This document shows positions 35,806 to 47,752 of a DNA stretch of 64,000 nt, in pieces. How positions within the stretch are numbered: the stretch's first letter is position 1; each line of letters starts with the position of its first letter. The notes beneath the pieces are model-generated. The model searched no databases and was not told the origin of the DNA. It worked only from the letters and a program-made list of their open reading frames with translations. This DNA comes from Blasia pusilla. Lineage: Eukaryota > Marchantiophyta > Marchantiopsida > Blasiales. The stretch covers positions 66,774,001 through 66,838,000 of the forward strand of contig CM114271.1 of the NCBI GenBank assembly GCA_050084515.1, in the 5' to 3' direction. Both the position numbers and the translations under genes were made by a program.

Positions 35806-38800
35806 ATGGCAAGTAGGGGAGGTGTCACGGATGAGAAGGTCAGCGAGATACGTGCAGTTGTGGGCTCCGGGCCAAGCGATATGGACATAATTCGAGCTCT
35901 TTACCAGTCTAAGAACGACGTTTCTTCGGCTCTAAACATTATATTTGACACTCCCAGTTGGGTGGGCAAGCTTCATAGCCCAAAGAAGAAGCGTAAATCT
36001 GCTCATGAAGAAGGCCAAAGGATGCGAGTTTGTGAAGAAAAGAATGTCGTCACAAAAGTGGTCGAAGGCTCCACACAGGTCGACACAGTGCCTTTCGTTC
36101 AGGAAGTCGACGGGGCTTCTACTCATGGACAGACCAAGCCGGTTGAGCCAGTGATCATGGGGCCTTCTGCTCAGGGACACTCGAGGCCTAGTGGTACCGA
36201 AGTCATAAAGACTGTCGATGTGCCAGCACGAAGGGCTGTAAGTTCTACCTCCAATGTGAGTAGTTCAGAAGTGAACCCTTACAGGAATCTCTACCTTTTG
36301 CCGAATCCTGAACCCTCTACCGGGGAAATCGATAGCACCGAAGTTATTCTTCAGCACGTCAAGAGTGTTGCCTCTGTGGAGAATTTAGATAGGAAAGAAA
36401 CTCACCTTTCTAACAATCAGCAGTCCGTTATCTGTGAGGATAATTTTTCACCCCCTACCTCACAAGCGGACATGTCACTGGTACACAACCAGAGTTATGC
36501 GACGGACTCCGGTGAAGATCGCGGTCATCATTCACTGCCCAATAATTCTCTTACTGTAGGAACACAATTCACTGTGGACTTGAAGTGTACATCATTTTCT
36601 CCACTTACCGATTTGACATGTACAGAACTTACTACACAAAACACTTTGGCCACCCCTATGTTAACTGGAGGAGTAAGTCCGATTCACACTACTACAAACC
36701 TTCTACAGAACTCGAAGATAGCTCAGGTTCAAGGTGATGGTCGCTCATTTAGTTTGGGTTTTCTAAACCGCAGTGATTCTCTACGTACAAGATCTCTCCT
36801 TTTGCTGGAGACACTCTGGCAACAAGAATTAGTCTTTTTGGGACAATGCGAGGTCATCTGTCTGTCAACCTGCAGGGGTGCGAAGCTTGGCATTGGCGAC
36901 GAACTGGATTTTGTCTTCCCAAAGCACTCTGGAGCTGATAGCCGACCCCCACAGGATTCTAAGCGTGGCTGGGGTCGTGCCCCAAAGGCTGCTGCAGATA
37001 TTGTCAGATTTTCTACTAAGAAATCCGGAGAAGTAAGCTATAAACATCTCTGGTCCGACTGTAGACAATCTCTTCAATCTGATTAGATTTGTGATTTGTG
37101 GCTGCTCCTGGATTGACCGGTTGCAGCTTTCATGATTCAAAAGACAGGATCTCAAAAGAAGTCGGGAACAGTTTCCTGCAGCTGGACCTCTTCAATGACA
37201 AAGCGTTTCTTGTAGATTGGCAGGCTCCCTGGAGATTGGGCGCGTTCTCTTATACCCCTTGTGTCATCCAGAAAGGTTGCTGTGTCAGCCATATGTACGA
37301 ATGCACCTGCCTGTTTAGGCCTTTTGGACAGTATATCCTTATTACTGGGGTATGTTGTGCACCCCTAGTCCCTTGTTATGAAGAAGGTCAATTGGTAGAA
37401 GGATGCCAGGTCACAAAATTTTATCCTCTTCTTTCAATGCCAGCTAGAGGAGGACATGGGGTCCTGACTCTCCTTGCTTTGCATGTCATGCAGGATCTTT
37501 GTCACTAGGTCAGTGTTCAAAAAATACGATGGTTCTCCTGCCAATTCCATCTCTGTATCTGCCGATCAGTCTACTCATAATCCTCTTCTTTCAGTTTTGC
37601 GGTTACTTCAAAAGCGACCCTTTAAGAAGGTAAGTGGATTACCGTACCGAATTAAGGCTTGCTGAATGCTAACCAACGACCATGAAACTTGACCATGAAA
37701 CATGAAACTTGAAACTTAAAAGTCTTGTCGCAATTGAGTCTAGTTTAGGATGTCTTTGTGAGTGGTTTCAATTTTGGTTCAGTTTTAGCTTCTCCGAGAG
37801 TTCCTTCTTTGAAATATTCACAGTGCCTTGACCTCAAGTTGTCATAGTGTGGAATGTAAGTGGAAAATGTTTTGATTATAGTGGTTTGTCTGATTTAAAA
37901 TCTGTTCTGATCACCTAAGTTAAGAAATGTTTGTAGGTCAGCTATATGTACAGTAATCTGCATGGCCTTATCCTCTCGCGTTTTCTGGCTTTCTATGCTC
38001 ATTGCTGATATGCTAACTTTGGTACTATGACAGGCAGAATTCACACCTGAAGATCTTTATAACCGGAAGCGTTCACTGGATTTGGATACAACTAAGAAGG
38101 TTGCTCATCTCAACCTGTGTTGAACTAGCTGCTGATGTACTCATGCTATTCATGTGGATCCTCCTTGTTGAAGACAAAGATCTTCTGGCCTTCATAATTC
38201 CGTCCAAGGCATTGTTATATTTCAGCTTCCTTTGTTTCCCTAATTTGATTGAGGATAATTTATTCTGTAGGGCTAATGTCCTGAAGAAACTGTACTGTCA
38301 TCAGTTTCCTGCAGCTGGATCTCCCGAACCAATTCTACCTCCAGAGAAACGTTTGAAACTCTCTGGCCCTTCCTCTGCTTCTGTTGAAGCTGCTGAAGGA
38401 GAAGAATTGTCGGATGCAGACTTGAATAAGATCGTTGGGTCATCTGATGGTTGCGAGCTCATGGTTAGTATTGGTGTGAAGACTAGTAGTCTAGGCCTAA
38501 ACTGAAATTGCATTGAGTTTCTTTGTATGCTCTCTGTAGCCTGTTAGGAATTTTCAAAAGTGTGCTCTGAATCTTAAAATAATAGTTTGACTTTCTTACT
38601 TTGCAGGAGATGGATGCCCCACTCAACTTAGAATGCGACTTGCGACCTTATCAAAAGCAAGCACTTTACTGGATGTCCAAAATGGAATCAGGACGCAATA
38701 CAGAAGATGCGGCAAAGACGCTTCATCCATGTTGGGAAGCTTACTACTTGGGTGATGAGTGAGTGTACCCTGAAGGCATTCTTGTTTCCTGTGAAGAAGT

Positions 38801-41800
38801 CTACTCTCAAATGTTCAACGTCAAATTGAAAAGGCTTGCAGATGTGGAAGCTATCCAACTACTTGTGCATTTTTCTGACTTGTGGTTTTTGGAATTCCTT
38901 ACAGAACGTCAGTATTCTATGTGAATGTGTTTTCGGGTGATGCTACCTTAGACTTTCCGAGCGCTCTTCAGACTTCCCGAGGAGGGGTATGATCCTGTCT
39001 TTTTTTCAAATAGTGCTTTTGCTTGTTTATGATGCTCATAAGATCAAAGAGTCTTGAAGATACGAGGACAAGTTAGCAGTAGTAGATAGATACCCAATCC
39101 ACTATTTGAGGCAATTGTTAAGATTATTTTCACCGAATACCTTGAAAGAAGTATGCAGGAAGTGCCATGTCCTTGACTCTTCACTTCGTCACTCTTACAG
39201 ATTCTGGCAGATGCCATGGGTCTTGGAAAAACTGTCATGACAATAGCTATGCTGGTCGCATCACCTGGCAAAGGAGGCATGCGACATATAAACTTGGATG
39301 TACCTTCCAGTGACAGCAAGGAAAAGAAAGACCAAGGAGTAGGTGATCTCTCTTCTCCGCATCTACCAACAAGTGGTCAGCCTCTGCCATTGAAACTTGG
39401 AAGCAAGACCCCTACAGGCAAAATGAGAGGTGGTGGGACGCTTATAATCTGCCCAATGACCTTGTTGGGTCAATGGAAGGTGTGCAGATACAAAACTTGG
39501 ACTCTCTTCTCCTTCGTTGATTTATTTTTTGGACTCTGATGCAATTCGCTAACTATCTCCAAAAAGAAAATAAGACTGGACTCCTGAATGCCTGCATAAC
39601 AGTCCTCTGAAGGGTTTGCTAGTTTGAGCATCCGTTCTGAATACATGTCAGGTCCTGACGAGGAACACTGCATCCTGACATGTCGAAATGTAATATCAAG
39701 CATAGCGATTGTGTACTTTATTCACAAGATACACACGACAAATAGAAGGTTGTCTTTGCATTACCCGATTTAGGCTCTGATCCTAGATCCTATGCTTATG
39801 TTGATGCAGACGGAGTTAGAGAGCCATGTGAAGCCAGGCATCTTTTCTGTTCATTCTTATTATGGGCAAGACAGATCAAAGGAGACGAGATCTCTTCTGG
39901 AATATGATATTGTCTTAACAACTTATGGTGTGCTGTCGTCTGACTGCAGCTCTCAGGTTGGTAATCAGATCACAAGGACCTCAATTAATAAGTATGTTGT
40001 TTAACAATGTATTCAGTAGACCCTGTGTTCTTGTATCTTGAGGTGCGTTTGCCCTAAGCATCATCATACAGGTCTAACAACCCAGAAGCTCAGTTATTCC
40101 AAAACCAGTCACCAATTTGTCCGCTGAGGTCGTCAAACTTTAAAATTAGCCAAGTATTTAGTGATTATTTGGGTGCAGACTTCCCCAGGTAATGATGTGC
40201 TGCAATCCATCCATTGGTTTCGAGTGGTTCTTGATGAGGCGCATACTATAAAGGGCCTCCGTACTCAAGCATCCCAGGCAGCATTCAAACTTACTGCTGA
40301 TTGCAGATGGTGCCTCACTGGGACTCCTATCCAGGTGTGGCTCCTAGCTCTAGTTGTGAATTGAGTAAAGTGTTACTTTTCAAATTTTCTAGTTTCTTAA
40401 GCAGCCATAGTTTACAAATGTATGAATGATTGCTTGATGGAGAGGTTTTTTCAGATGGATCTGTCGCACTTGTTAGTGGCAACTCTCTGCGATTGAGTCT
40501 AATAGTTTCTGGTCTACCCTTTTCTTTCTTACAGAACAAACTGGAGGATGCTTTCAGTCTTCTCCATTTTCTTCGCATTGAACCATGGGGAAATTTTGGA
40601 TGGTGAGTGAAGTTTAGTTTGAACGGTTCTCAAGTGCCATGTTATCTTTGACAACCATCATATGAAGAGAGTGTGAATCATGTTTTGATGTGCATCCCTG
40701 CTCTGTTTCCTCTAATTTCCAAGCTGAAAGAATACAGCCTTAGGTGCTTGGCACATTTTGGGTCTAGACTCCTGTGCCCATCTCTATTCAACCTTAGTCT
40801 CCTAGATTTTAGAGCAGAATTTCAACTGGTTACAGGCCATGTAACCACATTTGCCTTCGACAGCTGAAGTGATGATATGCATGGTATTATTGCAGGTGGA
40901 CAAAATTGATACAAAAGCCATTTGACGAAGGTGATGAGAGAGGCTTGAAGTTGCTGCAGGCAGTACTGAAGCCTCTCATGCTTCGCCGGACTAAGGATAC
41001 ATTAGACAAATTGGGCAGGTGAGTTTTTACTGTAGAGGGACTTGACTTGCTAGTCTTCCCATATCCACCACCATGCACAAGTTATTGCATTGCTCTCTGA
41101 CCTCTTGAATTTCTGTGGATTTGTTTGGACAAGATATCTATCAGGTCCTACTGCAGTTCACTAATACAGTCTTGATACTGAATCTGTTGACACTCTATCC
41201 AGGCCCATATTGGTGCTACCTCCCGTTGATTTGCAAGTTATTCAATGTGAACTCTCAGAAGCAGAGAGAGATTTTTATGAAGCTCTCTTCAAAAAGTCTA
41301 AGGTAAATTTTGCATGTGGTCTTCTTTTTCAGTGCGTTGTCCTTGAACAGAGGTCTGATATAGTCTTGATCATGTAGCATCCAAGGTGTAGAGAGCTAAC
41401 ATTGGAGTGGCTTTCCAAAACTCTCATAGGTTAATTCACCATTGAAGGAGCCACAGGTGAGTGATGCTTTTAGAGATTGTTGGTCTCATGGTCTTGGATC
41501 AAGAATGATGGGGTTAATTTGGTGTTGTGCAGGTCAAGTTTGACATGTTTGTAGAGCAGGGTAAAGTTCTTCATAATTATGCATCTATCTTGGAACTTCT
41601 ACTCCGTTTGCGCCAATGTTGTGACCATCCTTACCTTGTCATGAGGTAATTTCATGCTTTACCCACCGTTCCAAAGTTTTGATCTTGAGGAATCTAAGAG
41701 GGTTCTAATTAGGAAGAGTGTGGTAGCATCCCCATCTGGTTTTGTTTTAAACCTTTATTGTCTGCATCTTTCGGATGATAAATTATTGGGATCTTGGGTA

Positions 41801-44093
41801 CCGCTTGATAAAGGGCCTTTAAATAATTTGTGTCTCGGTCTGCAGTCGTGGTGACACAGATGAGTTTTCTGACCTCAACAAACTGGCAAAGCATTTCATG
41901 GATGGAAGTACGGCTGGAGCTGGTACTGGTCCAACCAGAGCATTCGTAGAAACAGTTGTAAATGACATACGTAATGGAGAGAAGGCAGAGTGCCCAATCT
42001 GCCTAGAGGCCGCAGAAGATGCAGTGCTGACACCATGTGCTCACTGTGTGTGCCGAGAATGCCTATTTGCTTCTTGGCGTCAATACACTGGTGGTCCATG
42101 TCCTATCTGCAGGTATTACATAAATTCTTCTGCCTGACCACCTTTGTCACAGCACTCAGTGAACGTCATTGCATTTGCAAATTTTCTATCATCAGACTGG
42201 GGACCCTGTAAGATGAAGAATGACCTCAAGTCCCTTCAAAGTTATGTCTGGCATATTTCTGGCTGATCTAAGGCCACCACAACCAAGATAATCATGGAAT
42301 TCATGGTTTGAAAGTTGTCTCATTCCAATCTTTTTCTTCACCTTTACACTTCAGAACTCGCTATTCGTTATGCATATTCTCACCCCTGTAGGTCTCAACG
42401 ACCCATTTTGGAAAATCCAGGCAGCATGTCAGTAGGCAAGATGTAATAACGGCACCGAAAGAAAGCCGTTTCCACATTGATGTAGACAAGAACTGGAGAG
42501 ACTCGTCCAAAGTGTCAGCTCTTCTGCAGCAGCTCGAGACAATAAGGTTAGCGGGCGACAAGAGCATCATCTTCAGCCAGTGGACCTCTTTTCTGGATCT
42601 TCTTCAAATCCCCCTCAAAAGGTATGTTGGTTCGGATTGTGGAGAAAGCTAACTTGCAGATCTCTGAAATGTAGCCTCCAAAGAGCGAATAAATTGAGTT
42701 GAAGTTAGCTAAATGAAAAGTCAGCAACGTCAACCTTAATCGAAGTGAAGTGAGATACTTTGTTGGCTTCAGGTCGTAGTCAAATACCCCGTGTTAGGCA
42801 GTGTATACCCATTTCTTCAACAATTTTATTGTTCTTCTTTTGCTTCTATGTGGTCTCGGCCTCATACTAGTCTGAATATGCTGTGGAAAGATTACTTGAG
42901 GATAGCTCTAGAACAAAACGAGTTTGCATACTCGGTGCTCATGCGTTGCAGTTTTTTATCCGATAACAGAAGGAAATTCCAGTTTGTTCGCTTAGATGGC
43001 ACACTCTCTCAAGCACAAAGGGAGGAAGTGATTAAAGATTTCAGCAACAACTCAAAGATTCTGGTATGCTATCCCTCCATTAGGAAAATATCTGCGGGCA
43101 CCTTGATGTGCGCTTTTGCTACTTGCATTGGACATCTTTCTGGATCTTTCCATGCCATTCATATCCCATAACTGAATTATGCAACTTATTCTTTGATTAG
43201 GTTGTAGTTCGCTGTTGCTGTATTTCTGGCATTTTGTTGACCTTGTTTCTACTCTACAAATTCTAGCTGAGTCATCCCTCATTCCATAGCGACAGTTTGT
43301 GGGTTCTTCCCCTCTCCCCGCCTCCCCGGTCTCTTTATGCATTTTATGCAATAGGATATTTCTCCTGGCGAGGTAGGCTGTATCATAGACTAATCTAGCT
43401 CTAAACCCTTTCACTGGCACTGAAGAAATTTCAGTAGGCGGAATATGCTGAACTTAGTATTGTCGTCCAGGTGATGCTCATCTCTCTGAAAGCCGGTGGA
43501 GTTGGTATCAACCTCACAGCTGCTTCTCACGCATTTCTTTTGGTGAGTTTCCGATGGTTTATCTATTTCTCATAGCATGTGGTAAGTGAGTCTGGTCATC
43601 GTTGTGATCAGGAATGCCTAAGCTGATTTTGTGACGGCAGTTGTCCTCTGGATTACTGGGCTTGAGTATTGATAAGGTATCGACATCACTGTCTTGCGAG
43701 CGAACTCCTGGGAAGACTAATGTTCGGGTATTGGTTCGGTCATCACAGGATCCATGGTGGAATCCAGCCGTGGAGGAACAAGCTATCATGCGAATTCACC
43801 GTATTGGTCAGACAAAGAATGTCAGCGTCAAGCGCTTCATTTGCAAGGTTCTCTTCTCTGTTAATGCTCTTGCGCAGATGATTATCTTCCCTATATATCA
43901 GATTGATGATAGAAAGTTGTTATTAACGTGCGTACTGAATTTGCCTGCTTTCATGTTTTTCTGAACACAGGGAACCGTGGAGGAGAGAATGCAACAAGTG
44001 CAAGCACGCAAGCAGCGAATTATTTCCGGTGCCCTAAATAACCAGGAAGTCCGATCTGCTCGCATTGAGGAGCTGAAAATGCTGTTCCGATGA
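35806..44093 (+). CDS. RAD5A: RAD5/HLTF-like DNA helicase-ubiquitin ligase, 20 exons
   Basis: I traced exons at 35806-37032, 37216-37349, 37494-37629, 38034-38099, 38305-38463, 38607-38758, 38905-38986, 39201-39479, 39810-39956, 40179-40334, 40535-40602, 40896-41018, 41203-41302, 41533-41645, 41846-42112, 42421-42621, 42970-43063, 43471-43542, 43749-43847 and 43971-44093. They join in frame as 1265 residues. Order: conserved N-terminal helix region ([20 protein letters not shown], from about 21), a long Ser/Thr-rich stretch (about 60-330), HIRAN (about 335-455), SNF2 ATPase with GLGKT (659-663) and DEAH (813-816), C3HC4 RING starting [18 protein letters not shown] (1030), and the helicase C-terminal lobe with RIHRIGQTK (1207-1215). 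The family polyubiquitinates PCNA and remodels stalled forks in the nucleus (established for yeast Rad5 and Arabidopsis RAD5A). All core motifs are intact. At 1265 residues it is longer than the Arabidopsis protein (about 1030), mainly through the Ser/Thr-rich insert. The acceptor of exon 16 was chosen to keep the RING-distal [10 protein letters not shown] segment in frame. Confidence 0.93.
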
Positions 44094-45903
44094 TTGTAGT
44101 CGTGTTCTTGGAACTACTGAAGTAATTATTTCCGTCTCCATCCTTCCCTCGTATCTGAAGGATAGGAAGTTCTGTATTATATCTACCCTCTCTCCATCAT
44201 TTCTTCTTAGGATGGAAATTTACCTGTAACATAATCCTCAAAGCTGCCCATCTTGTGATACATTTGGAAGCAGTGCATGTTGCGCAGTACCGTTGTGGGA
44301 CAGATACCATGTCCCGATAAAGATTCCATCAAGGAAACTATAAAGCATTTCCTGAGTTTCCTCCGCGCTATTGACTTTTCCCAGAAATGTGCGATGGGAC
44401 TTGTTTACTTGAGTGTTGCTGCAAGCGCGAATCGCCCTCGTTTCTCGTGGCTAGCATCTAACTGTTCCTATGGCTCCGAAGAAGTGCAGACACAACTGTC
44501 TATTCATGCGTTGTATCATCAATGGATCCCTCTGTAGACATCTGGATTCGGGGCAGGCGACGCAGCGAGGAAAGAGAAGACTTTTCCTAAAGCATTCGGT
44601 CGTACTGCCTGCAGAAGCTATTATCTTTTTTCCTACCCAGTGTCGTAGGACTGTTACGCAGAGACTCGCTGTACCAGAGCCTGTACTTGAGCGGAAATTG
44701 CCAATGGCGCGTTTATGTCTGTCCTTGACAGTACGATCTTCCCTTCAAGGAAACCTTTATGAGCTCTTTCGGGGTGACAGCACGCGCGGTCTGCCGACTC
44801 TGCTCACGCTGCCCCGAGTTTCCACAATGCCATCCGTTCTCTCAACCTTCGGTACTGCAAGCCCTCCCATCATTGCACTTTTGCTTTCAGTCTCAATTTT
44901 AGAGTAGTCACCATCCTAATCCCTCCGTAGCGTATATCAAAACTTCGTGAGATTTATCATTTCCGCCTTTTGTGAAATTACACCACTGAACACGGTAATG
45001 CTGTGGTAACCATAACGTTTACAATTTTCACGACGCCAGAATATGAATTTGTTCTGCAGAGCGAGCTTATCCCAAGATTTACTCCGTTCTCTTCTGAAAC
45101 CTCAGTGAGCCACGAAATCGCTCCACAGCGGTGTGAATACTAAATGGCTTCAAGGTGCGCACAAGCAATATCCTGTGCCTGTGGCATGTGGCATCCTAAA
45201 CCCACGCCACATTCCTAAACTAAGCATACCATCCCAATGCAGTCCGGAATCTCTTCGGGCCGCACAGTTCCAGCTGACGGACTGGCACCCCGACCATTAT
45301 ACTTCAAACACGTCTGGATAGATGCAGTGACGGAATAATTGTGAGGAACTTTAACCACTTAAGCATTTATGCCTGCCATGCAAGATTAGTGCGGAAAGGC
45401 CGAAAAAGCTGTAACCACCGTACGCAATGGAGACTTGTATTGGATGTGGGATAATCCGATAGTCCAATCGCCCTATTCACGGAAAACTGTAGTTACCGTA
45501 CGCATTAGAGGTATCGGACATTTCGCGCCAATCCATGTTGGAAGATACAAGGCGTGAACGACCGTACTGGAAGCACCCTCTTCCTCGAGCAGCCGCTGCT
45601 AATGTCGCCTACATGTCTCTAGACGCCAGCCAACGAAGTACCCCGAGCCATCATTTGCCCTGGAGATTTTTGCAAATCCAGCATCCATGGCATCTAAGTT
45701 TTACCTTGCAAGGACATGGTAATGACTTGATCTTCGCTCCTGACGTGCGCCGCTCTTTTTTGGTCCTTCTCCCTTCAGGTTCCAAGCAAAGCTTGGGCTC
45801 CGACATAGAATTTACTTAGAACATGTACTGCAAAACATCGAAGCATTTCGGTTTAAGGTTACCAATCCTCTTCCTCGTCTGTTATCTCGATTTAACGGAT
45901 TTT
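44094..45903. other. 3' flank of the RAD5-like gene, no gene seen
   Basis: Open frames such as 44470-44907 (145 residues) show no family resemblance. The first few hundred bases probably include the 3' UTR. Two similar words (accgtacgcaatgga, accgtacgcattaga) occur near 45416 and 45496. Confidence 0.4.
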
Positions 45904-46277
45904 CGATATCATCATAGAACGTGCACCAAATTTTGCGGATTTCCAGTCCTCTTCAATCCCTGGGCCCGCGAAGAGCACACGAGTGCAGCATATCTCTTTC
46001 GCGAGAGATATCCACTACAAACATCCCTGCGCAATTCCGGATCAAGATCTTGTATAGCTTGGAGTTACTGTAACATTCTTCTCTCAGCTTCGATATCGTC
46101 ATAGAACGTGCGCCAAATTTCCGGATCTTATTGTCCATTCCGATCTCCGAAGTGGACACGAGCGCAGGACACATCCCTTTCGCAAGAGAAATTCACTTCA
46201 GACATCTCTGCGCAATTCCGGATCATGATCTTGTGGAGCTTGAATTTCGTGTAACAGTCCTCTCACAAGACGTACAT
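45904..46277 (+). repeat. Tandem duplication, 187-bp unit
   Basis: 45904-46090 and 46091-46277 align end to end. Landmarks are cgatatc-tcatagaacgtgc, ccaaattt-cggat, a cacgag-gcag word, ctttcgc-agaga, and ctgcgcaattccggatca-g. The copies have diverged by roughly a quarter. No coding frame is shared. Confidence 0.75.
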
Positions 46278-47640
46278 CCCCCCAACGAACGATAAATCCC
46301 TGAGCGTGCGATGATTGCCGGTGCGCAGGATTCGTCCACACATCAGACGTTTCTTGCCGAATTCCGGATGAGATTACGGAACTCCGACTCACGGACTCCT
46401 CTCTTCCCTCCCCTCTCGAGGGCAGCACCGGATCCCTACGCCTGCGAGGCTTCTCAGGGCTGGACTTCCAGTCACGGACGACACGGAATATCTACTGTCC
46501 ACTCAAGATAATCCCATTTCCGCATCCACTGACACTCTCTACGGCTGATCGAAATACTGGATTCGAGGCTAACACCGAATATCTTTTCATTAATCGAAGA
46601 GAAAGTGACGAACTTTCCCCGGTCCGGTCTAGTCCTGTCCACTATTCGCTGGCAGCCACACGTGACTCGTCCTCACGCGCAGAGAGACCGGCAGAAAAAC
46701 GCCAATTCGCTCACAGAATGCACGCAGCGATCGACGAGAATATCTATCTCCACGTGACTGACGGATGGACTAAACCACCGATTCGTTGAAGAAAGAGTAA
46801 CTGTACCACTGATCCATCGGTGGCTGAATGGAGTGGAGCAGGCAGAATCGAGAGGCGTGAGAAATAATATTGAGCACGAAGCACATGCATCTCCGATTCG
46901 CGTACGTAAATGGACAACAGCAGACATGAGGATAGGTGCGATGCATGCGAAGCTCGCTCGCGAAGCGAGCTCGTAATGGAGGCAGACTGCATCCTTCCGA
47001 AAGTCAAGGAAAGAAGAGAGAATTGAGGGGGAATGGTACATCATAGCAAGTGGGCATTCGTCATTTCCCTGAAGCCCGATCGATTGCTTAAGTATAATAT
47101 AATTACATTGCTATCATGACGGTTTGTCTGCATGCTTCAGGGCTCGATGACTGGACTGGACTTGACTTACTTAGTAAGTAGTAGCGTGGTGATCTACGAT
47201 AGCAGATCATCTCGAGAGTAGTACGATGAACGAAGGAAGTTTGCAGCTGGTTATGAATTCTTCAGTCTATGTTTGATGTTGATGTTCTTGTTCTTCCGTT
47301 TTCAAGGGAGGCAGGGAGTGGGTGGTGGAGGTGCTTCTTTCGTCTCAGCTCACCCACGGGTGCGCGTGCCAAGCCCTTCAGAGAGATTTCCGTGATAGAG
47401 GTCCAGGCTATGGTACCACCGATGTATGGTCGTAGTACGGTCTCTATACAGGTAATTACATATTTGTAAAATTAGCTATCTGTTCAATATCCCCCTCCTT
47501 AATAGCCTTCCTTGCTCCTTCGCTTCCTACCGAACTGAACCCACGCACTGTAATATGAGTTCTGCGCTCTCAGACTCTCAGGAAGAAAAGCCTTGGATTT
47601 CACCACCCCTCGTGTGTTTCTTGCCCCATCGCCGCATTTG
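46278..47640. other. Intergenic stretch between the convergent genes
   Basis: No gene is recognised. A self-complementary word agctcgctcgcgaagcgagct lies at about 46950-46971. Composition is gene-island-like throughout. Confidence 0.4.
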
Positions 47641-47660
47641 AACATCCAGGACCTCGCGCG

Positions 47661-47662
47661 CA

Positions 47663-47698
<36 letters not shown>

Positions 47699-47712
47699 GG
47701 AGGGAGAGAGAG
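47661..47712. repeat. Compound microsatellite (TG)n(AG)n
   Basis: About eleven TG units are followed by AG units and an agggagag tail. It lies just beyond the stop codon side of the LBD gene, probably in or near its 3' UTR. Confidence 0.85.
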
Positions 47713-47752
47713 CTGCAAATAGGAGGAGAACGGGGATGGGAAATGGCGGCGG

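Noticed and set aside
38270-38304. Possible exon start at the ctgtag acceptor before aatgtcctgaagaaactg
   Set aside because: That acceptor puts a stop in the RAD5 frame. The acceptor at 38301-38304 keeps the frame and matches the family.
44470-44907. 145-residue frame downstream of the RAD5-like gene
   Set aside because: No motif or domain; probably chance in the 3' flank.
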